Source of the DNA: Jeotgalibacillus salarius
Lineage (GTDB): Bacteria > Bacillota > Bacilli > Bacillales > Jeotgalibacillaceae
NCBI RefSeq assembly: GCF_004405125.1
Contig: NZ_SORX01000004.1
Coordinates: forward strand, 248,001-312,000
Reading direction: 5' to 3'
DNA length: 64,000 nt
The position numbers and the translations under genes were made by a program. Of this stretch, positions 35,425 through 46,564 are shown piece by piece; positions within the stretch are counted from its first letter, which is position 1; the number at the start of each line of letters is the position of its first letter. The notes beneath the pieces were generated by a model that was given only the letters and a program-made list of their open reading frames with translations, made no database searches and was not told the origin of the DNA.

Positions 35425-36673
35425 TTTTTTTCTGCTAATTGTGTTTGGAGTGCCAATCGCTTTTGCAATGGGTGCTTCAGCATTGATGTATATTCTTGTA
35501 GCGGGTATTCCGCTTGAAATGTTCTCTCAGCGTTTCTTTTCTAATACGCAATCATTCGCATTTCTTGCCATTCCATTTTTCATTCTTGCCGGAAACCTGA
35601 TGATTCACGGGAAAATTGCGCAGAGGATTATTAATGTAGCTGATTCAATGGTGAGACAGCTGCCAGGTGGTCTTGGGTGCGTATCAGTCGTGACCAGTAT
35701 GGGGATGGCGGGTGTGTCGGGTTCATCAGTCGCCGATGCTGCATCTACAGGGAGTGTACTGATACCTGAAATGAAAAAAAGAGGGTACAGTGCATCCTTT
35801 GCGGCTTCTATCAACGCTTCGAGTTCCGTGGTAGGCATTATTATACCGCCGAGCAGCACAATGATCATCATTGCTTGGCTTGCCAATTTGTCCATTGCGG
35901 AAATGTTTATCGCGGGTATTATCCCCGGCATTCTCGTTGGTATTATTTATTTAATTACAACAGTAATTCTATCTGTAAAGAGGGGTTATCCAAGCGAAGA
36001 AAAGCCTACTATCAAAGAATTTTTATTTCATATCCGTAAGGCGTCATGGGCACTGCTTTTACCTGTGATTTTGTTGGGTTCTATCGTACTTGGTATTGCA
36101 ACAGCTACTGAAGCGGCTGCAATCTCAGTTGTATATGCGTTGCTTGTGGGCTTATTTGTGTATAGGAGCCTTAATTGGAAGAATATTTACCAGTCGTTGA
36201 AAGAAACTGTTCACGGCACAAGTGTTGTAATGGTTACAGTTTGTACGTCAATGATCTTTACTTGGGTACTGATATCTGAAGGTATTCCACGTTTGATTTC
36301 TGATGCGCTGTATAGCTTTGGTCTTCCGGGTTGGGCGTTAATCCTTGTGTTGATTGCGATCATGCTTGTTGCAGGAATGATTATGGAACTTGTGCCGAAC
36401 TTGTTTTTGTTTATTCCAATCTTCTTTCCTATTGCTGCAGAGATCGGTATGGACCCTATTCAATTTTCAATCGTTATGCTGGTTTCGCTGGCGCTTGGTA
36501 TGTTTACGCCACCAGTTGGTGCTACTCTCTTTATTTCATGCTATATCGCAAAAGTCGGTATAGAGAAGACGATTAAAGATATCCTGCCTTACTTTGTGTC
36601 AGGCATAATTGTTGTTTTACTTCTTGCGTATATTCCGATTTTGACCCTGGGACTTCCATCGATATTTGAATAG
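35402..36673 (+). CDS. dctM: TRAP transporter large permease DctM
   Basis: 423 residues from ATG 35402, after GGAGGAGATG; a longer in-frame reading from 35357 lies within dctQ and lacks its own ribosome site. It has about twelve membrane segments and the DctM signatures VADAASTGSVLIPEMKKRGY and GMFTPPVGATLF. It is the transport channel of the tripartite system. The following gene begins 12 bases downstream. Confidence 0.9.
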   Translation: MIWIMVISFFLLIVFGVPIAFAMGASALMYILVAGIPLEMFSQRFFSNTQSFAFLAIPFFILAGNLMIHGKIAQRIINVADSMVRQLPGGLGCVSVVTSMGMAGVSGSSVADAASTGSVLIPEMKKRGYSASFAASINASSSVVGIIIPPSSTMIIIAWLANLSIAEMFIAGIIPGILVGIIYLITTVILSVKRGYPSEEKPTIKEFLFHIRKASWALLLPVILLGSIVLGIATATEAAAISVVYALLVGLFVYRSLNWKNIYQSLKETVHGTSVVMVTVCTSMIFTWVLISEGIPRLISDALYSFGLPGWALILVLIAIMLVAGMIMELVPNLFLFIPIFFPIAAEIGMDPIQFSIVMLVSLALGMFTPPVGATLFISCYIAKVGIEKTIKDILPYFVSGIIVVLLLAYIPILTLGLPSIFE

Positions 36674-36685
36674 GGGGGGAATAAA

Positions 36686-37486
36686 ATGAGTCAAGTTCAT
36701 TTAGGCATTTGGAAAGACTGGCGTCTTCACGTCATTGTATTTTTGATTGTAGTATTTGCTGAGTTTATAGGGACCCACCAGTTTTCAGTTGGTCCTGGGG
36801 TTGTCCTGCTTTTACCGATGCTTTATGCACTATTAATCGGTCTGGGACTTTATTTTACACCCGCAGTAAAAGAAAAACAGTCTAAAAATGCTGAGCCGTT
36901 AATTGTCCTTGGGGTTACACTTCTGATCGCTAAAATTGGCGTCGTGATTGGACCGTCTCTTCCTCAAATCATTGAAGCAGGTCCTGCACTTTTATTGCAG
37001 GAATTCGGTAACTTGGGAACGATCCTTTTGGCACTGCCACTTGCCGTGCTTCTTGGTCTTAAGCGTGAAAGCATTGGGATGACTCATTCTGTTGCAAGAG
37101 AGCCGAACGTCGGACTCATCATGGATAAGTATGGTTTTAACTCTCCGGAAGGTAGAGGAGTAATGGCAATCTATATTTTTGGTACAGTATTTGGTGCGGT
37201 TTTTATGGGATTAATTGCGGGTTTTCTGGCAACACTAACGCCTCTTCACCCGTTGTCTTTTGCCATGGCATCAGGAATTGGTAGTGGGAGCATGATGGCG
37301 GCCGCAAGTGGCTCGCTGATTGGCGCATTTCCTGAATTCGAAAACGACATCATTGCTTTTGCAGGTGCAAGTAACCTCCTTTCCTTATCAACAGGGCTTT
37401 ATATGAGCATGCTGATTGGTCTTCCGCTGACAGAAAAAATGTACCAGGTCATGACAAGAAACAAAGAAGGAAAGGGGCAGTCCTAA
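36686..37486 (+). CDS. DUF3100-like membrane protein
   Basis: 266 residues with about seven or eight membrane segments. EPNVGLIMDKYGFNSPEGRG (about 137-156) and GIGSGSMMAAASGSLIG (about 196-212) are small-residue-rich motifs. I recognise it as DUF3100-like. It is joined by a one-base overlap to a second small membrane protein, and both follow the TRAP genes. The pair looks like a two-part permease, but no function is established. Confidence 0.7.
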   Translation: MSQVHLGIWKDWRLHVIVFLIVVFAEFIGTHQFSVGPGVVLLLPMLYALLIGLGLYFTPAVKEKQSKNAEPLIVLGVTLLIAKIGVVIGPSLPQIIEAGPALLLQEFGNLGTILLALPLAVLLGLKRESIGMTHSVAREPNVGLIMDKYGFNSPEGRGVMAIYIFGTVFGAVFMGLIAGFLATLTPLHPLSFAMASGIGSGSMMAAASGSLIGAFPEFENDIIAFAGASNLLSLSTGLYMSMLIGLPLTEKMYQVMTRNKEGKGQS

Positions 37487-37938
37487 TGTTAAAAAATATT
37501 CAGGAGTGGGTAATCCTGTTAAGCATTTTTGCAGTTGTATCTTTAGCAGCTAATTGGATTGGTTATGACGTTATGCCCCTTTCTGCACTGCCCGGTATGG
37601 TTATCCTGGTCATTATCTGTCTCCTGGGACTGATTATTCAAAAAGCACTACCTTATAAAATTCCAAGTGTCGCATATATCGCTATTATTGGGATTGTGGT
37701 TTCGATGCCCTGGATGCCGGGTTCAGATATCATTGTTGAATGGACCACTGAAGTTCAGTTGCTCGCACTAACAACACCAATCCTGGCATATGCGGGAATT
37801 GCAATCGGACGCTCTTGGACTGATTTTGTAAAACTTGGCTGGCGAACGATTGTAGTTGCAGTATTTGTATTGCTTGGTACATTTATAGGTTCAGCTCTGA
37901 TCGCAGAAGTCGTTCTGCGCTTTCAGGGGATTATTTAA
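37486..37938 (+). CDS. Small membrane protein partner of the DUF3100-like protein
   Basis: 150 residues with about five hydrophobic segments. The start ATG overlaps the previous stop by one base, so translation is coupled. No family name is certain. Pairing suggests a heteromeric transporter, a second uptake or efflux route linked to the amidohydrolase. The following sequence has a GC-rich imperfect inverted repeat (37979-38012) without a T-run. Confidence 0.6.
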   Translation: MLKNIQEWVILLSIFAVVSLAANWIGYDVMPLSALPGMVILVIICLLGLIIQKALPYKIPSVAYIAIIGIVVSMPWMPGSDIIVEWTTEVQLLALTTPILAYAGIAIGRSWTDFVKLGWRTIVVAVFVLLGTFIGSALIAEVVLRFQGII

Positions 37939-38117
37939 AGAGATAGAGAGTTTGAGAGGGTTTTAACGTATAGATAAAGATACCCCTTCAGCCCGGGCGC
38001 TGCAGGGGTTAAAATATGCCGTTTATAGACTCATACCCCCCACACCTTCATTGGAATATGATACAATAGTGATATAAATAGAAAATTCAGATTTATTATA
38101 TGAGAGGGGAAGTTATA

Positions 38118-38966
38118 ATGATTAGGAAATGGAAACGAAGGCGACTTACCTTCATTACCTTCCTGGGTGCCTGTTTAATTTTACTGGTGGGGTATATTAG
38201 TCAGCCAATCAAAGATGTAGATGTAGAAGGAATGATCTCTGTTGCGCATAGAGGAGCCGCGAGTTATGCGCCTGAAAATACACACGCAGCATTTCAAAAA
38301 GGAATAGAACTCGGCGCGGATTTTATAGAGGCGGATGTCCATTTGTCAAAAGACGGGGAATTAATCATTATGCATGATGAAACAGTAGACCGAACCACAA
38401 ATGGCAGCGGATTAATCAAAAATATGACGCTCGAAGAATTGAAAATGCTTGAAGCAGGATCACATTTCCATCCTGACTACCATGGAGAACCGGTCATTAC
38501 ACTGAATGAACTCCTTGAATCATTCTTTGGTCAGGTTGGGCTCCTAATTGAAATCAAGCATCCGGCGTTATATCCGGGTATTGAAGAGAAAGTAGTGGAA
38601 GTATTGTCGCAATATCCCGCAACTGACAGTGTCATCGTACAGTCTTTTGATATTGACTCAATGAAGCGCATCCATGAACTGGACCCGGATCTCCAAATCG
38701 CAGTCCTCATGAAAGCCTCTTTCGTACCAGTATCATTATGGCAGCTAGACGAACTAACCTCCTTCGCAACCTACATTAATTTCAATATTTCTGCAGTAGC
38801 TAAAAGAACAGTAGACGAGATCCACAAACGTGGCGGGAAAGTCCTTGTCTGGTCAAAAAAAGATAAAAGACTGATTCAAAAAGCCGTATCTTATGATGTG
38901 GATGGCATCATCACAGACTTCTCAAGATGGCCGGTTGAAGAAGATATCCAGGCAGTAAATGAATAA
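38118..38966 (+). CDS. Glycerophosphodiester phosphodiesterase, membrane-anchored
   Basis: 282 residues from ATG 38118, which follows AGAGGGG; an ATG six codons upstream precedes the ribosome site. The N terminus is a basic patch plus hydrophobic helix (about 10-28), probably an uncleaved anchor. GDPD motifs follow: VAHRGAASYAPENTHAAF (about 43-60) with catalytic His44 and Arg45, ADFIEADVHLSKDG (Glu/Asp metal ligands), HDETVDRTTNG, IEIKHP, and IVQSFD near the end of the barrel. It hydrolyses glycerophosphodiesters or teichoic-acid-type polymers outside the cell. Monocistronic. Confidence 0.88.
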   Translation: MIRKWKRRRLTFITFLGACLILLVGYISQPIKDVDVEGMISVAHRGAASYAPENTHAAFQKGIELGADFIEADVHLSKDGELIIMHDETVDRTTNGSGLIKNMTLEELKMLEAGSHFHPDYHGEPVITLNELLESFFGQVGLLIEIKHPALYPGIEEKVVEVLSQYPATDSVIVQSFDIDSMKRIHELDPDLQIAVLMKASFVPVSLWQLDELTSFATYINFNISAVAKRTVDEIHKRGGKVLVWSKKDKRLIQKAVSYDVDGIITDFSRWPVEEDIQAVNE

Positions 38967-39155
38967 AGAAAAGCGCAGGTAAGCGTTTAGGGGCGTATGC
39001 GGTGGACTGAAGCGATTAAGATAAAGGAAACACAGTGAACGGAGTGAACTGATGTTGACTTATCGAAATGAGCTGAGGGAAGCGCACTAGCCCCTGCTTG
39101 CTGGAGCTGGACATAAAAGAAAAACGCACCAGCCCCTACTTGCTAGAGCTGGACA
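38967..39155 (+). repeat. Dispersed intergenic repeat family A, copy 2 (plus partial tail duplication)
   Basis: The full unit (38967-39114) matches the reverse complement of 12122-12272. The 3' end is then duplicated at about 39120-39155 (GCACCAGCCCCTACTTGCTAG versus GCACTAGCCCCTGCTTGCTGG; paired forms 39082-39113 and 39125-39155). Non-coding, between GDPD and glutathione peroxidase genes. Confidence 0.75.
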
Positions 39156-39159
39156 GTAA

Positions 39160-39188
39160 AAAAAGCTGAGGAGAGCCCTCAGCTTTTT
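39160..39188. terminator. Bidirectional terminator
   Basis: AAAAAGCTGAGG / CCTCAGCTTTTT with a five-base loop. It overlaps the end of the glutathione peroxidase gene. Confidence 0.8.
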
Positions 39189-39651
39189 AAATTACTTTTT
39201 CAATGTCACCCTTCATTTCATCAGGCTCTACTGCAGGCTCATAGCGATCAACGACGTGGCCTTCACGGTTAATTAGAAACTTTGTAAAGTTCCACTTAAT
39301 CTCGCCGCCTTTTTCATCTTTAAGAAAGTTAAATAGATTCTCAGCTTCTTCTCCATTCACTTTCACCTTTGCCATTAGCGGAAAAGTGACGCCATAGTTC
39401 ACTTCACAAAACTCTGTCGTTTCTTCAATGTTTTCAAACTCCTGATTGGCAAATTGATCACATGGAAATCCAAGCACGACGAGGCCGTCCTCATGATATT
39501 CTTTATAGAGTTCCTGAAGTCCTTTGAACTGAGGTGTGTAGCCACACTTGCTTGCTGTATTCACAATCAACATGGGTTTGTCTCTGAAAGTATCCAGCGA
39601 TATCACATCACCATTGGTCATACGGACTGTATAATCATAAACTTTGCTCAT
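39187..39651 (-). CDS. bsaA: Glutathione peroxidase-like thiol peroxidase (BsaA)
   Basis: 154 residues from ATG 39651, eight bases after AAAGGAGG; longer readings lack a ribosome site. It has the family motifs NTASKCGYTPQ (peroxidatic Cys36), LGFPCDQF (resolving Cys and Gln) and WNFTKFL (about 126-132, Trp/Asn of the tetrad). It reduces hydroperoxides with thioredoxin or bacillithiol as donor. Monocistronic; the downstream terminator is shared. Confidence 0.9.
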   Translation of the reverse strand: MSKVYDYTVRMTNGDVISLDTFRDKPMLIVNTASKCGYTPQFKGLQELYKEYHEDGLVVLGFPCDQFANQEFENIEETTEFCEVNYGVTFPLMAKVKVNGEEAENLFNFLKDEKGGEIKWNFTKFLINREGHVVDRYEPAVEPDEMKGDIEKVI

Positions 39652-39914
39652 ATGTATAACCTCCTTTAAGTTCTTCATTTCCTTTAGCATAGCAAAATAA
39701 ATTTTTGAACGCACACATCTTTCCTTTTGATCGGATTCGAATAACATAAACATCCATTTAGTTACCACTATCAGGAAGATATATTTGGGGTTATCATTCC
39801 CTCGAATGTTTTTTTATAAAAAAAGAACTTTTTTTTGAACTTTTCTTCATATATAAAGTAAACACAAGTATAGCAAGGGATAGGACAACACATTGTATAG
39901 TGAAAACCTCTTTA

Positions 39915-39928
39915 TGATAGCGTTTTCA
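39915..39928. promoter_or_regulatory. CRE-like sequence in the gltA upstream region
   Basis: TGATAGCGTTTTCA differs at one position from TGWAANCGNTNWCA. It lies about 165 bp before gltA in a 443-bp gap (39652-40094). A TATACT -10-like element with a poor -35 lies near 39997. No gltC-like gene is divergent here. Confidence 0.35.
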
Positions 39929-40094
39929 TTCATTTTTCTTCATAAAAATACAATAAAATTCGTTATCAGAATTTTATGTGAATGTTATTTTCATGATATA
40001 CTAGTTCGAAAATGAAAGTACTATGGGCAAATTGCCTCTCTTCACCTCGGATGAAGAACGACTTTCACACTTTTAAAAGAGAGGGGACGTTTAG

Positions 40095-43000
40095 ATGAAA
40101 AAGACTGGTTATCCAGATCCGCAGGGTTTATATAGCCCGGAACTCGAACATGAAGCATGCGGTATTGGTATGATTGCCAATATTAATGGGGAAAAAACGC
40201 ATAATATCGTTCAGAATGCTGTTAATATTCTATGTAACCTCGAACACCGTGGAGGTCAGTCAGCTGATACAAGCACCGGTGACGGAGCCGGAATCCTGAC
40301 ACAGATCCCGCACCGCTTTTTTCAAAAACAATGTGAAAAAGAAAATATCATTCTCCCAGACGAAGGCAAGTATGGAGTAGGAATGGTTTTCCTTCCGCAG
40401 GAACATACGACCAGAATGAAAAGTAAAGAACTAATCGAAACGATCATACAGGAAGAAGGTCAGGGATTCCTTGGCTGGAGACCGGTACCGATTAACGATT
40501 CATTCGTTGGTAAGGTTGCTACAAAGTCAAAACCGGCGATTCGACAGGTATTTATAGAAGCTTCTGAAGCCCTTACAGATCAAATGGACTTCGAGCGGAA
40601 GCTATTCGTGATCCGCCGGAGAATTGAACGGGAATTACCAGTTATTGAGGGCTTTGAAGACGTATATGTGAGCAGTCTTTCAACGAGAACCATCGTGTAC
40701 AAAGGGATGTTGATCCCGGAACAACTGGATTCTTTCTACATTGACTTGAATCACCCAGACTTCAAATCCGCGCTTGCGCTAGTCCACTCACGATTCAGTA
40801 CGAACACCTTCCCTAGCTGGAAACGTTCCCACCCGAACCGTTACACGATTCATAATGGGGAATTTAATACGCTCCGGGGAAATGTGAACTGGATGAGAGC
40901 ACGTGAAAAAATGTGTGCTTCTGAACATTTTAACGAAGATGAACTGCAAAAAATCCTTCCAGTGATTGATGATGACGGAAGTGATTCATCTATGTTTGAC
41001 AACGCATTTGAATTCCTTCACCTTTCAGGACGTTCGCTTGCACATACTGCCATGATGATGGTTCCGGAACCATGGTCAAATGACAGTACAATCCGTGAAG
41101 AAAAAAGGGACTTCTATCAATACCACAGTACATTGATGGAGCCATGGGACGGACCAGCTGCGCTTGTGACAACAAACGGCAGCCAGATTTGTGCTTTCCT
41201 AGACCGTAATGGCCTGCGCCCGGCACGTTATTATGTCACAAAAAGCGGCATGATTGTGCTTGGTTCAGAAGTTGGTGCACTTGATATTTTTGCTGATGAT
41301 ATTGAATATAAAGAGCGTCTTGCACCAGGAAAAATGCTGCTTGTGGATCTGGAAAAAGGCACAATTATTCCGGATGAAGAAGTGAAGCTCCAGGTAGCAT
41401 CTGAGAAGCCATATAAAGAATGGCTGTCAAACCTTAAAAACTTGGAAGATGTAGAAGAACCAAAGGAAATAGCGCCTGAAATTACAGGAGAATCACTTGC
41501 TGAACAGCAGGTTGCTTTCGGTTATACACGTGAAGAACTGAATAAGATCATCAAACCGCTTGTTTCAGAAGGAAAAGACCCGGTTGGTTCAATGGGCTAT
41601 GACTCACCAATCGCTGTACTTTCCAAAAAACCTCAGCTTTTATATAACTATTTTAAACAACTGTTTGCACAGGTGACCAACCCTGCAATTGATGCGATAC
41701 GTGAGAAGTTAATTACGATGGTTGAAACAACGATTGGACCGGAGGGTAGTCTTGTTCAACCGGGACCTGAAAGCTGTAAACATATTCGCTTGAAAACGCC
41801 GCTTTTAAATAATAAGCAGCTTGAATCACTCCGACAGCAGAATCTTGATGGGTTTGGAGCAGTTACGATTTCAACGCTGTTTGATGCAAAAGAGGGCAGC
41901 CTTGAGCCGGCGATGGAAGAGATTTTTGAAAAAGCCGATCAGGCAGTAGCCGATGGCAAAGTGCTATTGATTCTATCTGATCGCGGTGTGACTGCTGAAA
42001 ATGCTGCGATTCCTGCACTACTTGCAGTAGCAGGTCTGCACCACCACCTGATTCGCCAGGGAACACGTACAAAAGTCAGTATTTTAATTGAATCCGGTGA
42101 ACCGAGAGAAGTACATCATTTTGCGACGCTGTTGGGTTATGGTGCTGAAGGTATTAACCCTTACCTTGCGTTTGAAACGGTGCGTGACTTGATTAAAACC
42201 GGTGAGATTGAAGATAAAACGTATGACGAAGCAGTAGAAAGCTATATTAATGCTGCTACAGACGGCGTGATTAAAGTGTTGTCAAAGATCGGTATATCGA
42301 CAATCCAGAGTTACAGAGGTGCACAAATCTTTGAAGCATTCGGTATTCATGCTGAAGTGGTAGACAAATACTTCACAAGAACGCCATCAAGAATCGGCGG
42401 AATCAAGATGAATATGATTGAAAAAGAAGTGCTTCTTCGTCATGAACGCGCTTATAAAGATAAGCGTGCCGGTACGCCAAGCCTGGATTCAGGAGATGAT
42501 TATCAGTATCGTGCAAACGGCGAGGATCACACGTATAACCCAAGCACGATCCATACATTGCAGCATGCCTGCCGCACCAATGATTATGCAACATTTAAAA
42601 AATACTCATCGCTGCTTTCAGGAGAAGGTGCAAATCTCCAGTCGCTGAGAGGCCTGATGAGATTTAAGAAGGGGCAATCGATCCCGATCGAAGAGGTTGA
42701 GTCAGTAGAGGCAATCTGTCGCAGATTTAAAACGGGTGCGATGTCTTATGGTTCGATTTCACAGGAAGCCCATGAAGCACTTGCAATTGCGATGAACCGT
42801 ATCGGAGGACGCAGTAACTCAGGTGAGGGCGGTGAGTCACCTGAACGCTTTAAGCCGTCGCCGAACGGAGATTCACGCAGAAGTGCAATCAAGCAGGTTG
42901 CATCAGGACGCTTTGGTGTAACGAGTCATTATCTTGTCAATGCAGATGAAATTCAAATTAAAGTAGCGCAGGGTGCGAAGCCTGGTGAAGGCGGGCATCT

Positions 43001-44672
43001 GCCTGGTAAGAAAGTATATCCGTGGATTGCAGAAGTCCGTGGTTCTACGACGGGTGTTGAACTGATTTCACCACCGCCTCATCACGATATTTACTCAATT
43101 GAGGATCTTGCTGAACTGATTCACAACCTGAAGAATGCAAATCCAAGCGCGCGTATCAGCGTGAAGCTTGTATCAGCTGTCGGCGTCGGAACAATTGCTG
43201 CAGGTGTCGCGAAGGGTCGTGCAGACCTTGTCCTGATCAGTGGTTATGACGGCGGTACAGGTGCTGCGCCGAGAACAAGTCTGAAGCATACAGGTCTTCC
43301 GTGGGAAATCGGTCTTGCTGAAACGCACCAGACATTGCTGCTGAACGGTCTTCGTGACCGTATTGTGCTCGAGACTGACGGAAAAATGATGACCGGGCGT
43401 GACGTTGTCATGGCTTCACTGCTTGGCGCAGAAGAATATGGTTTTGCTACAGCGCCACTCGTTGTACTAGGCTGTATTATGATGCGGGTATGTCATCTGG
43501 ATACATGTCCGGTTGGTATTGCGACGCAAAACCCTGAACTCCGTAAAAAGTATACTGGTGACGCTGAGCACGTAGCAAACTTCATGCGATTCATCGCGAT
43601 GGAAACACGTGAAATCATGGCAGAGCTTGGGTTCAGAACAGTCAATGAAATGATCGGACGCACAGATTTCCTTGAGCGCAATCCGAACATTGATCATTGG
43701 AAAGCTGGAGACATTGACCTTGCTCCATTGCTTTATTCACCGGATCTTCCGGCAAAAGTGGGCCGTTATCATATGCAAAATCAGGATCACGGCTTAGAGA
43801 AGACGCTTGATTATCAGGAACTGATTCCACAGGCGAGAAAAGCAATTGAAGAAGGAGAAAAAGTCTACTTTACAACAGCAATCAGAAATATTAACCGTGT
43901 AACAGGCTCAATGCTCGGCAGTGAAATCAGCCGCCGTTACGGAGCAGAAGGGCTGCCGGAAGACACGATTAACTTTACATTCAAAGGATCAGCGGGCCAG
44001 AGCTTCGGTGCATTTGTACCTAAAGGAATGACGCTCCGTCTAGTCGGAGATGCCAATGACTTTGTTGGAAAAGGACTGTCCGGCGGAAAGATTATCGTCC
44101 ACCCGGATCCTGTTGTCACATTCCAGCCTGAAAAGAACATCATCATTGGAAATGTTGCTTTTTATGGCGCTTCTGATGGAGAGGCTTATATTCATGGTAT
44201 TGCAGGAGAGCGATTCTGCGTACGTAACAGCGGAGCGGAAGTCGTAGTTGAAGGTGTTGGAGATCACGCATGCGAATATATGACCGGAGGACGTGTAGTT
44301 GTGCTCGGTGAAACCGGACGGAACTTTGCAGCCGGTATGTCCGGCGGTGTCGCATACATTTTTGATGAAAATGGTACGTTCAGAGAGCGTTGCAACGAAG
44401 ATCTCGTGCTTGTAGAGTCAATCGGCGATGCGCAGGAGAAACAGGATGTTTATCACATGATTGAAAAGCACGTTGAATATACAGGAAGCGGCCACGGAAA
44501 ACGCATTCTGACATATTGGGAAAAGTATTCGGAGCAGTTTGTCCGCGTTGTGCCTAAAGCTTACCTGAAGATTAATACACGTATTAATGAGTTGGTTGAA
44601 GGAGGCGCAACAAGAGACGACGCTGAGATGACAGCATTCGAAGAAAGTAAGCGTCCGATGGTTGCACAATAA
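40095..44672 (+). CDS. gltA: Glutamate synthase large subunit
   Basis: 1525 residues, the usual length. The N-terminal class-II glutamine amidotransferase follows a 21-residue propeptide, with nucleophile Cys22 in EACGIG. The central domain lies near 480-780, the FMN-binding synthase domain near 840-1200 and the Fe-S cluster Cys at about 1127, 1133 and 1138 ([12 protein letters not shown]). The C-terminal GXGXG beta-helix is near 1260-1450. It converts glutamine and 2-oxoglutarate to two glutamates, with electrons from GltB. AGAGGGGACG precedes ATG. It is followed by gltB after a short gap. Confidence 0.95.
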   Translation: MKKTGYPDPQGLYSPELEHEACGIGMIANINGEKTHNIVQNAVNILCNLEHRGGQSADTSTGDGAGILTQIPHRFFQKQCEKENIILPDEGKYGVGMVFLPQEHTTRMKSKELIETIIQEEGQGFLGWRPVPINDSFVGKVATKSKPAIRQVFIEASEALTDQMDFERKLFVIRRRIERELPVIEGFEDVYVSSLSTRTIVYKGMLIPEQLDSFYIDLNHPDFKSALALVHSRFSTNTFPSWKRSHPNRYTIHNGEFNTLRGNVNWMRAREKMCASEHFNEDELQKILPVIDDDGSDSSMFDNAFEFLHLSGRSLAHTAMMMVPEPWSNDSTIREEKRDFYQYHSTLMEPWDGPAALVTTNGSQICAFLDRNGLRPARYYVTKSGMIVLGSEVGALDIFADDIEYKERLAPGKMLLVDLEKGTIIPDEEVKLQVASEKPYKEWLSNLKNLEDVEEPKEIAPEITGESLAEQQVAFGYTREELNKIIKPLVSEGKDPVGSMGYDSPIAVLSKKPQLLYNYFKQLFAQVTNPAIDAIREKLITMVETTIGPEGSLVQPGPESCKHIRLKTPLLNNKQLESLRQQNLDGFGAVTISTLFDAKEGSLEPAMEEIFEKADQAVADGKVLLILSDRGVTAENAAIPALLAVAGLHHHLIRQGTRTKVSILIESGEPREVHHFATLLGYGAEGINPYLAFETVRDLIKTGEIEDKTYDEAVESYINAATDGVIKVLSKIGISTIQSYRGAQIFEAFGIHAEVVDKYFTRTPSRIGGIKMNMIEKEVLLRHERAYKDKRAGTPSLDSGDDYQYRANGEDHTYNPSTIHTLQHACRTNDYATFKKYSSLLSGEGANLQSLRGLMRFKKGQSIPIEEVESVEAICRRFKTGAMSYGSISQEAHEALAIAMNRIGGRSNSGEGGESPERFKPSPNGDSRRSAIKQVASGRFGVTSHYLVNADEIQIKVAQGAKPGEGGHLPGKKVYPWIAEVRGSTTGVELISPPPHHDIYSIEDLAELIHNLKNANPSARISVKLVSAVGVGTIAAGVAKGRADLVLISGYDGGTGAAPRTSLKHTGLPWEIGLAETHQTLLLNGLRDRIVLETDGKMMTGRDVVMASLLGAEEYGFATAPLVVLGCIMMRVCHLDTCPVGIATQNPELRKKYTGDAEHVANFMRFIAMETREIMAELGFRTVNEMIGRTDFLERNPNIDHWKAGDIDLAPLLYSPDLPAKVGRYHMQNQDHGLEKTLDYQELIPQARKAIEEGEKVYFTTAIRNINRVTGSMLGSEISRRYGAEGLPEDTINFTFKGSAGQSFGAFVPKGMTLRLVGDANDFVGKGLSGGKIIVHPDPVVTFQPEKNIIIGNVAFYGASDGEAYIHGIAGERFCVRNSGAEVVVEGVGDHACEYMTGGRVVVLGETGRNFAAGMSGGVAYIFDENGTFRERCNEDLVLVESIGDAQEKQDVYHMIEKHVEYTGSGHGKRILTYWEKYSEQFVRVVPKAYLKINTRINELVEGGATRDDAEMTAFEESKRPMVAQ

Positions 44673-44690
44673 TCGTTAAGGAGGGGTTTG

Positions 44691-46178
44691 ATGGGGAAAG
44701 CTACTGGATTCATGGAATATGAACGTCATTCGCAGCATGAACGCGATCCTAAAGAGCGAATCAGTGACTGGAAAGATTACACTGCACGGATGCCTGAAGA
44801 AGAAGTGAAGCTGGAAGGAGCGCGCTGCATGGATTGTGGCGTGCCTACCTGCCACACAGGAACAGAAATTAACGGACAGACAACGGGATGCCCGGTTAAT
44901 CATTTAATCCCTGAATGGAATGACCTTGTCTACCAGGGGAAATGGAAAGAAGCGCTTGCGCGTGAACATGAAAAGAACAACTTTCCTGAATTCACAGGAC
45001 TTGCATGCCCGGCTCCCTGTGAAGGTGCTTGTGTGCTTGGAATCAACGAAGACCCTGTTGCGATCCGAACTGTAGAACGTTCGATTATTGAGCGCGGGTT
45101 TGATGAAGGCTGGGTTGTGCCTGAACCGCCAGAGCAGCGGACAGGGAAAAAGGTTGCTGTAGTAGGATCAGGTCCTGCAGGCTTGGCAGCAGCAGCTCAA
45201 TTGAACAAAGCAGGTCACTGGGTGACTGTATTTGAAAAGAGCGATCGCGTAGGCGGACTGCTGACTTATGGTATACCTGAAATGAAGCTGCCTTATTCAG
45301 TTGTTGAAAGACGTGTGAATATCCTCAAAGAAGAAGGTATTCAATTTGAAACGAATGCAGAAATCGGTGGAAATGTACCGGTCCAGAAGCTTCGTGACGA
45401 ATTTGATTCGATCATTCTATGCGGCGGCTCACAGGTACATCGTGATATCCCGGCTGAAGGTCGTGAACTGAAGGGTATTCATTATGCAATGGACTTCCTT
45501 CATGCCAACACAAAGAGCCTGCTTGACTCAAATCTTGAAGACGGTAACTATATTTCGGCTAAAGGGAAAAACGTCATTGTAATCGGCGGTGGCGACACAG
45601 GAACTGACTGCCTGGCAACTGCTATCAGGCATGAATGCAGCAGCCTGACCCAGTTTGATATTTATGATAAAAAAGGGTCAATCCGCGATGCGATGGGTAA
45701 CCCGTGGCCGCAGTATCCAATTGTACACCGTATCGAATACGGACAAAAAGAAGGCGAAGCAAAATTCGGCTCTGATCCACGGGCATTTGCTGTACAAACA
45801 ACAAAGTTTGTTGGCGATGAAAATGGTCAAGTGAAAGAAGTACACACGGTAAACGTAAAGCTGCGCATTGACGAAAATGGCAACCGCATCCGTGAAACAA
45901 TCCCAGGCACTGAGAAGGTCTGGAAAGCAGATCTTGTACTGCTTGCAATCGGATTCAGCGGACCGGAGCAGGGGTTAATCAAGCAGCTTGAGCTTGAAAC
46001 AACTGAGCGTTCGACCGTGAAAGCAGAATACGGAGATTACCGTACAAATGTAGAAGGTGTCTTCTCGGCAGGAGATATGAGACGCGGACAAAGTCTGATC
46101 GTTTGGGCAATCAACGAAGGCCGTGAAGCGGCGCGCGAATGTGACCGCTACCTGATGGGAGCTACAGTATTACCGTAA
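44691..46178 (+). CDS. gltB: Glutamate synthase small subunit
   Basis: 495 residues from ATG 44691, after AAGGAGGGG; a TTG immediately before is possible but weaker. Cys of the 4Fe-4S clusters are CMDCGVPTC (46, 49, 54) and CPAPCEGAC (near 105-113). An FAD-binding [12 protein letters not shown] follows, then [11 protein letters not shown] for NADPH. It supplies electrons from NADPH to GltA. It is the second gene of gltAB, 18 bases after gltA. Confidence 0.95.
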   Translation: MGKATGFMEYERHSQHERDPKERISDWKDYTARMPEEEVKLEGARCMDCGVPTCHTGTEINGQTTGCPVNHLIPEWNDLVYQGKWKEALAREHEKNNFPEFTGLACPAPCEGACVLGINEDPVAIRTVERSIIERGFDEGWVVPEPPEQRTGKKVAVVGSGPAGLAAAAQLNKAGHWVTVFEKSDRVGGLLTYGIPEMKLPYSVVERRVNILKEEGIQFETNAEIGGNVPVQKLRDEFDSIILCGGSQVHRDIPAEGRELKGIHYAMDFLHANTKSLLDSNLEDGNYISAKGKNVIVIGGGDTGTDCLATAIRHECSSLTQFDIYDKKGSIRDAMGNPWPQYPIVHRIEYGQKEGEAKFGSDPRAFAVQTTKFVGDENGQVKEVHTVNVKLRIDENGNRIRETIPGTEKVWKADLVLLAIGFSGPEQGLIKQLELETTERSTVKAEYGDYRTNVEGVFSAGDMRRGQSLIVWAINEGREAARECDRYLMGATVLP

Positions 46179-46206
46179 AATATTGATTTTACTGTACACT
46201 TAAACC

Positions 46207-46347
46207 GGTTCATTTCCGCTCCAGGCGGGAGGCTTTCCGGACGGTGGACCGTTTTGTGGTCCGATATGGCCTCCTCGGCTTCGCCTGTGGGGCCTCAGCT
46301 TCCCTCTAATCGTCCCGGAGTCCCCCGCCTTCCGCTACAATGAACCT
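46207..46347. repeat. Dispersed palindromic repeat family B, copy 1
   Basis: Ends are inverted: GGTTCATTTCCGCTCC on the left, CCGCTACAATGAACC on the right. The GC-rich interior (CCTCCTCGGCTTCGCCTGTGG) can fold. It sits between gltB and its probable terminator. The same family occurs at 51471-51603. No protein-coding content. Confidence 0.7.
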
Positions 46348-46370
46348 GGGTGTAGCTATGATATTAAGTT

Positions 46371-46415
46371 AAAAGAGAAGATGAAGCTCAAGTAAACGAG
46401 TTTCATCTTCTTTTC
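46371..46415 (+). terminator. Terminator of gltAB, downstream of the repeat
   Basis: AAAAGAGAAGATGAAGCTC arm, eight-base loop and GAG-TTTCATCTTCTTTTC arm. Confidence 0.75.
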
Positions 46416-46564
46416 TGGTTGTTAAATGGCTATGACCACACAATCTCTTTTGTTAAGTTAAACAATATATTTATTGAAATCATAGTGAAGCGCAGCGAAA
46501 CGACTATTGAACCTGAGACTTTTGTCCGGGTTCTTTTTATTTTCGAAATTTTTCGCAATAAACT

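Noticed and set aside
37979-38012. Terminator after the DUF3100 pair
   Set aside because: An imperfect GC-rich inverted repeat is present but no T-run follows. It may be a weak terminator, but I could not support it as one.
39826-39850. AAAGAAC/GTTC-like sequence before gltA as another SinR site
   Set aside because: It is embedded in a run of A and T and is not a proper inverted pair at SinR spacing. Chance is likely in such AT-rich DNA.
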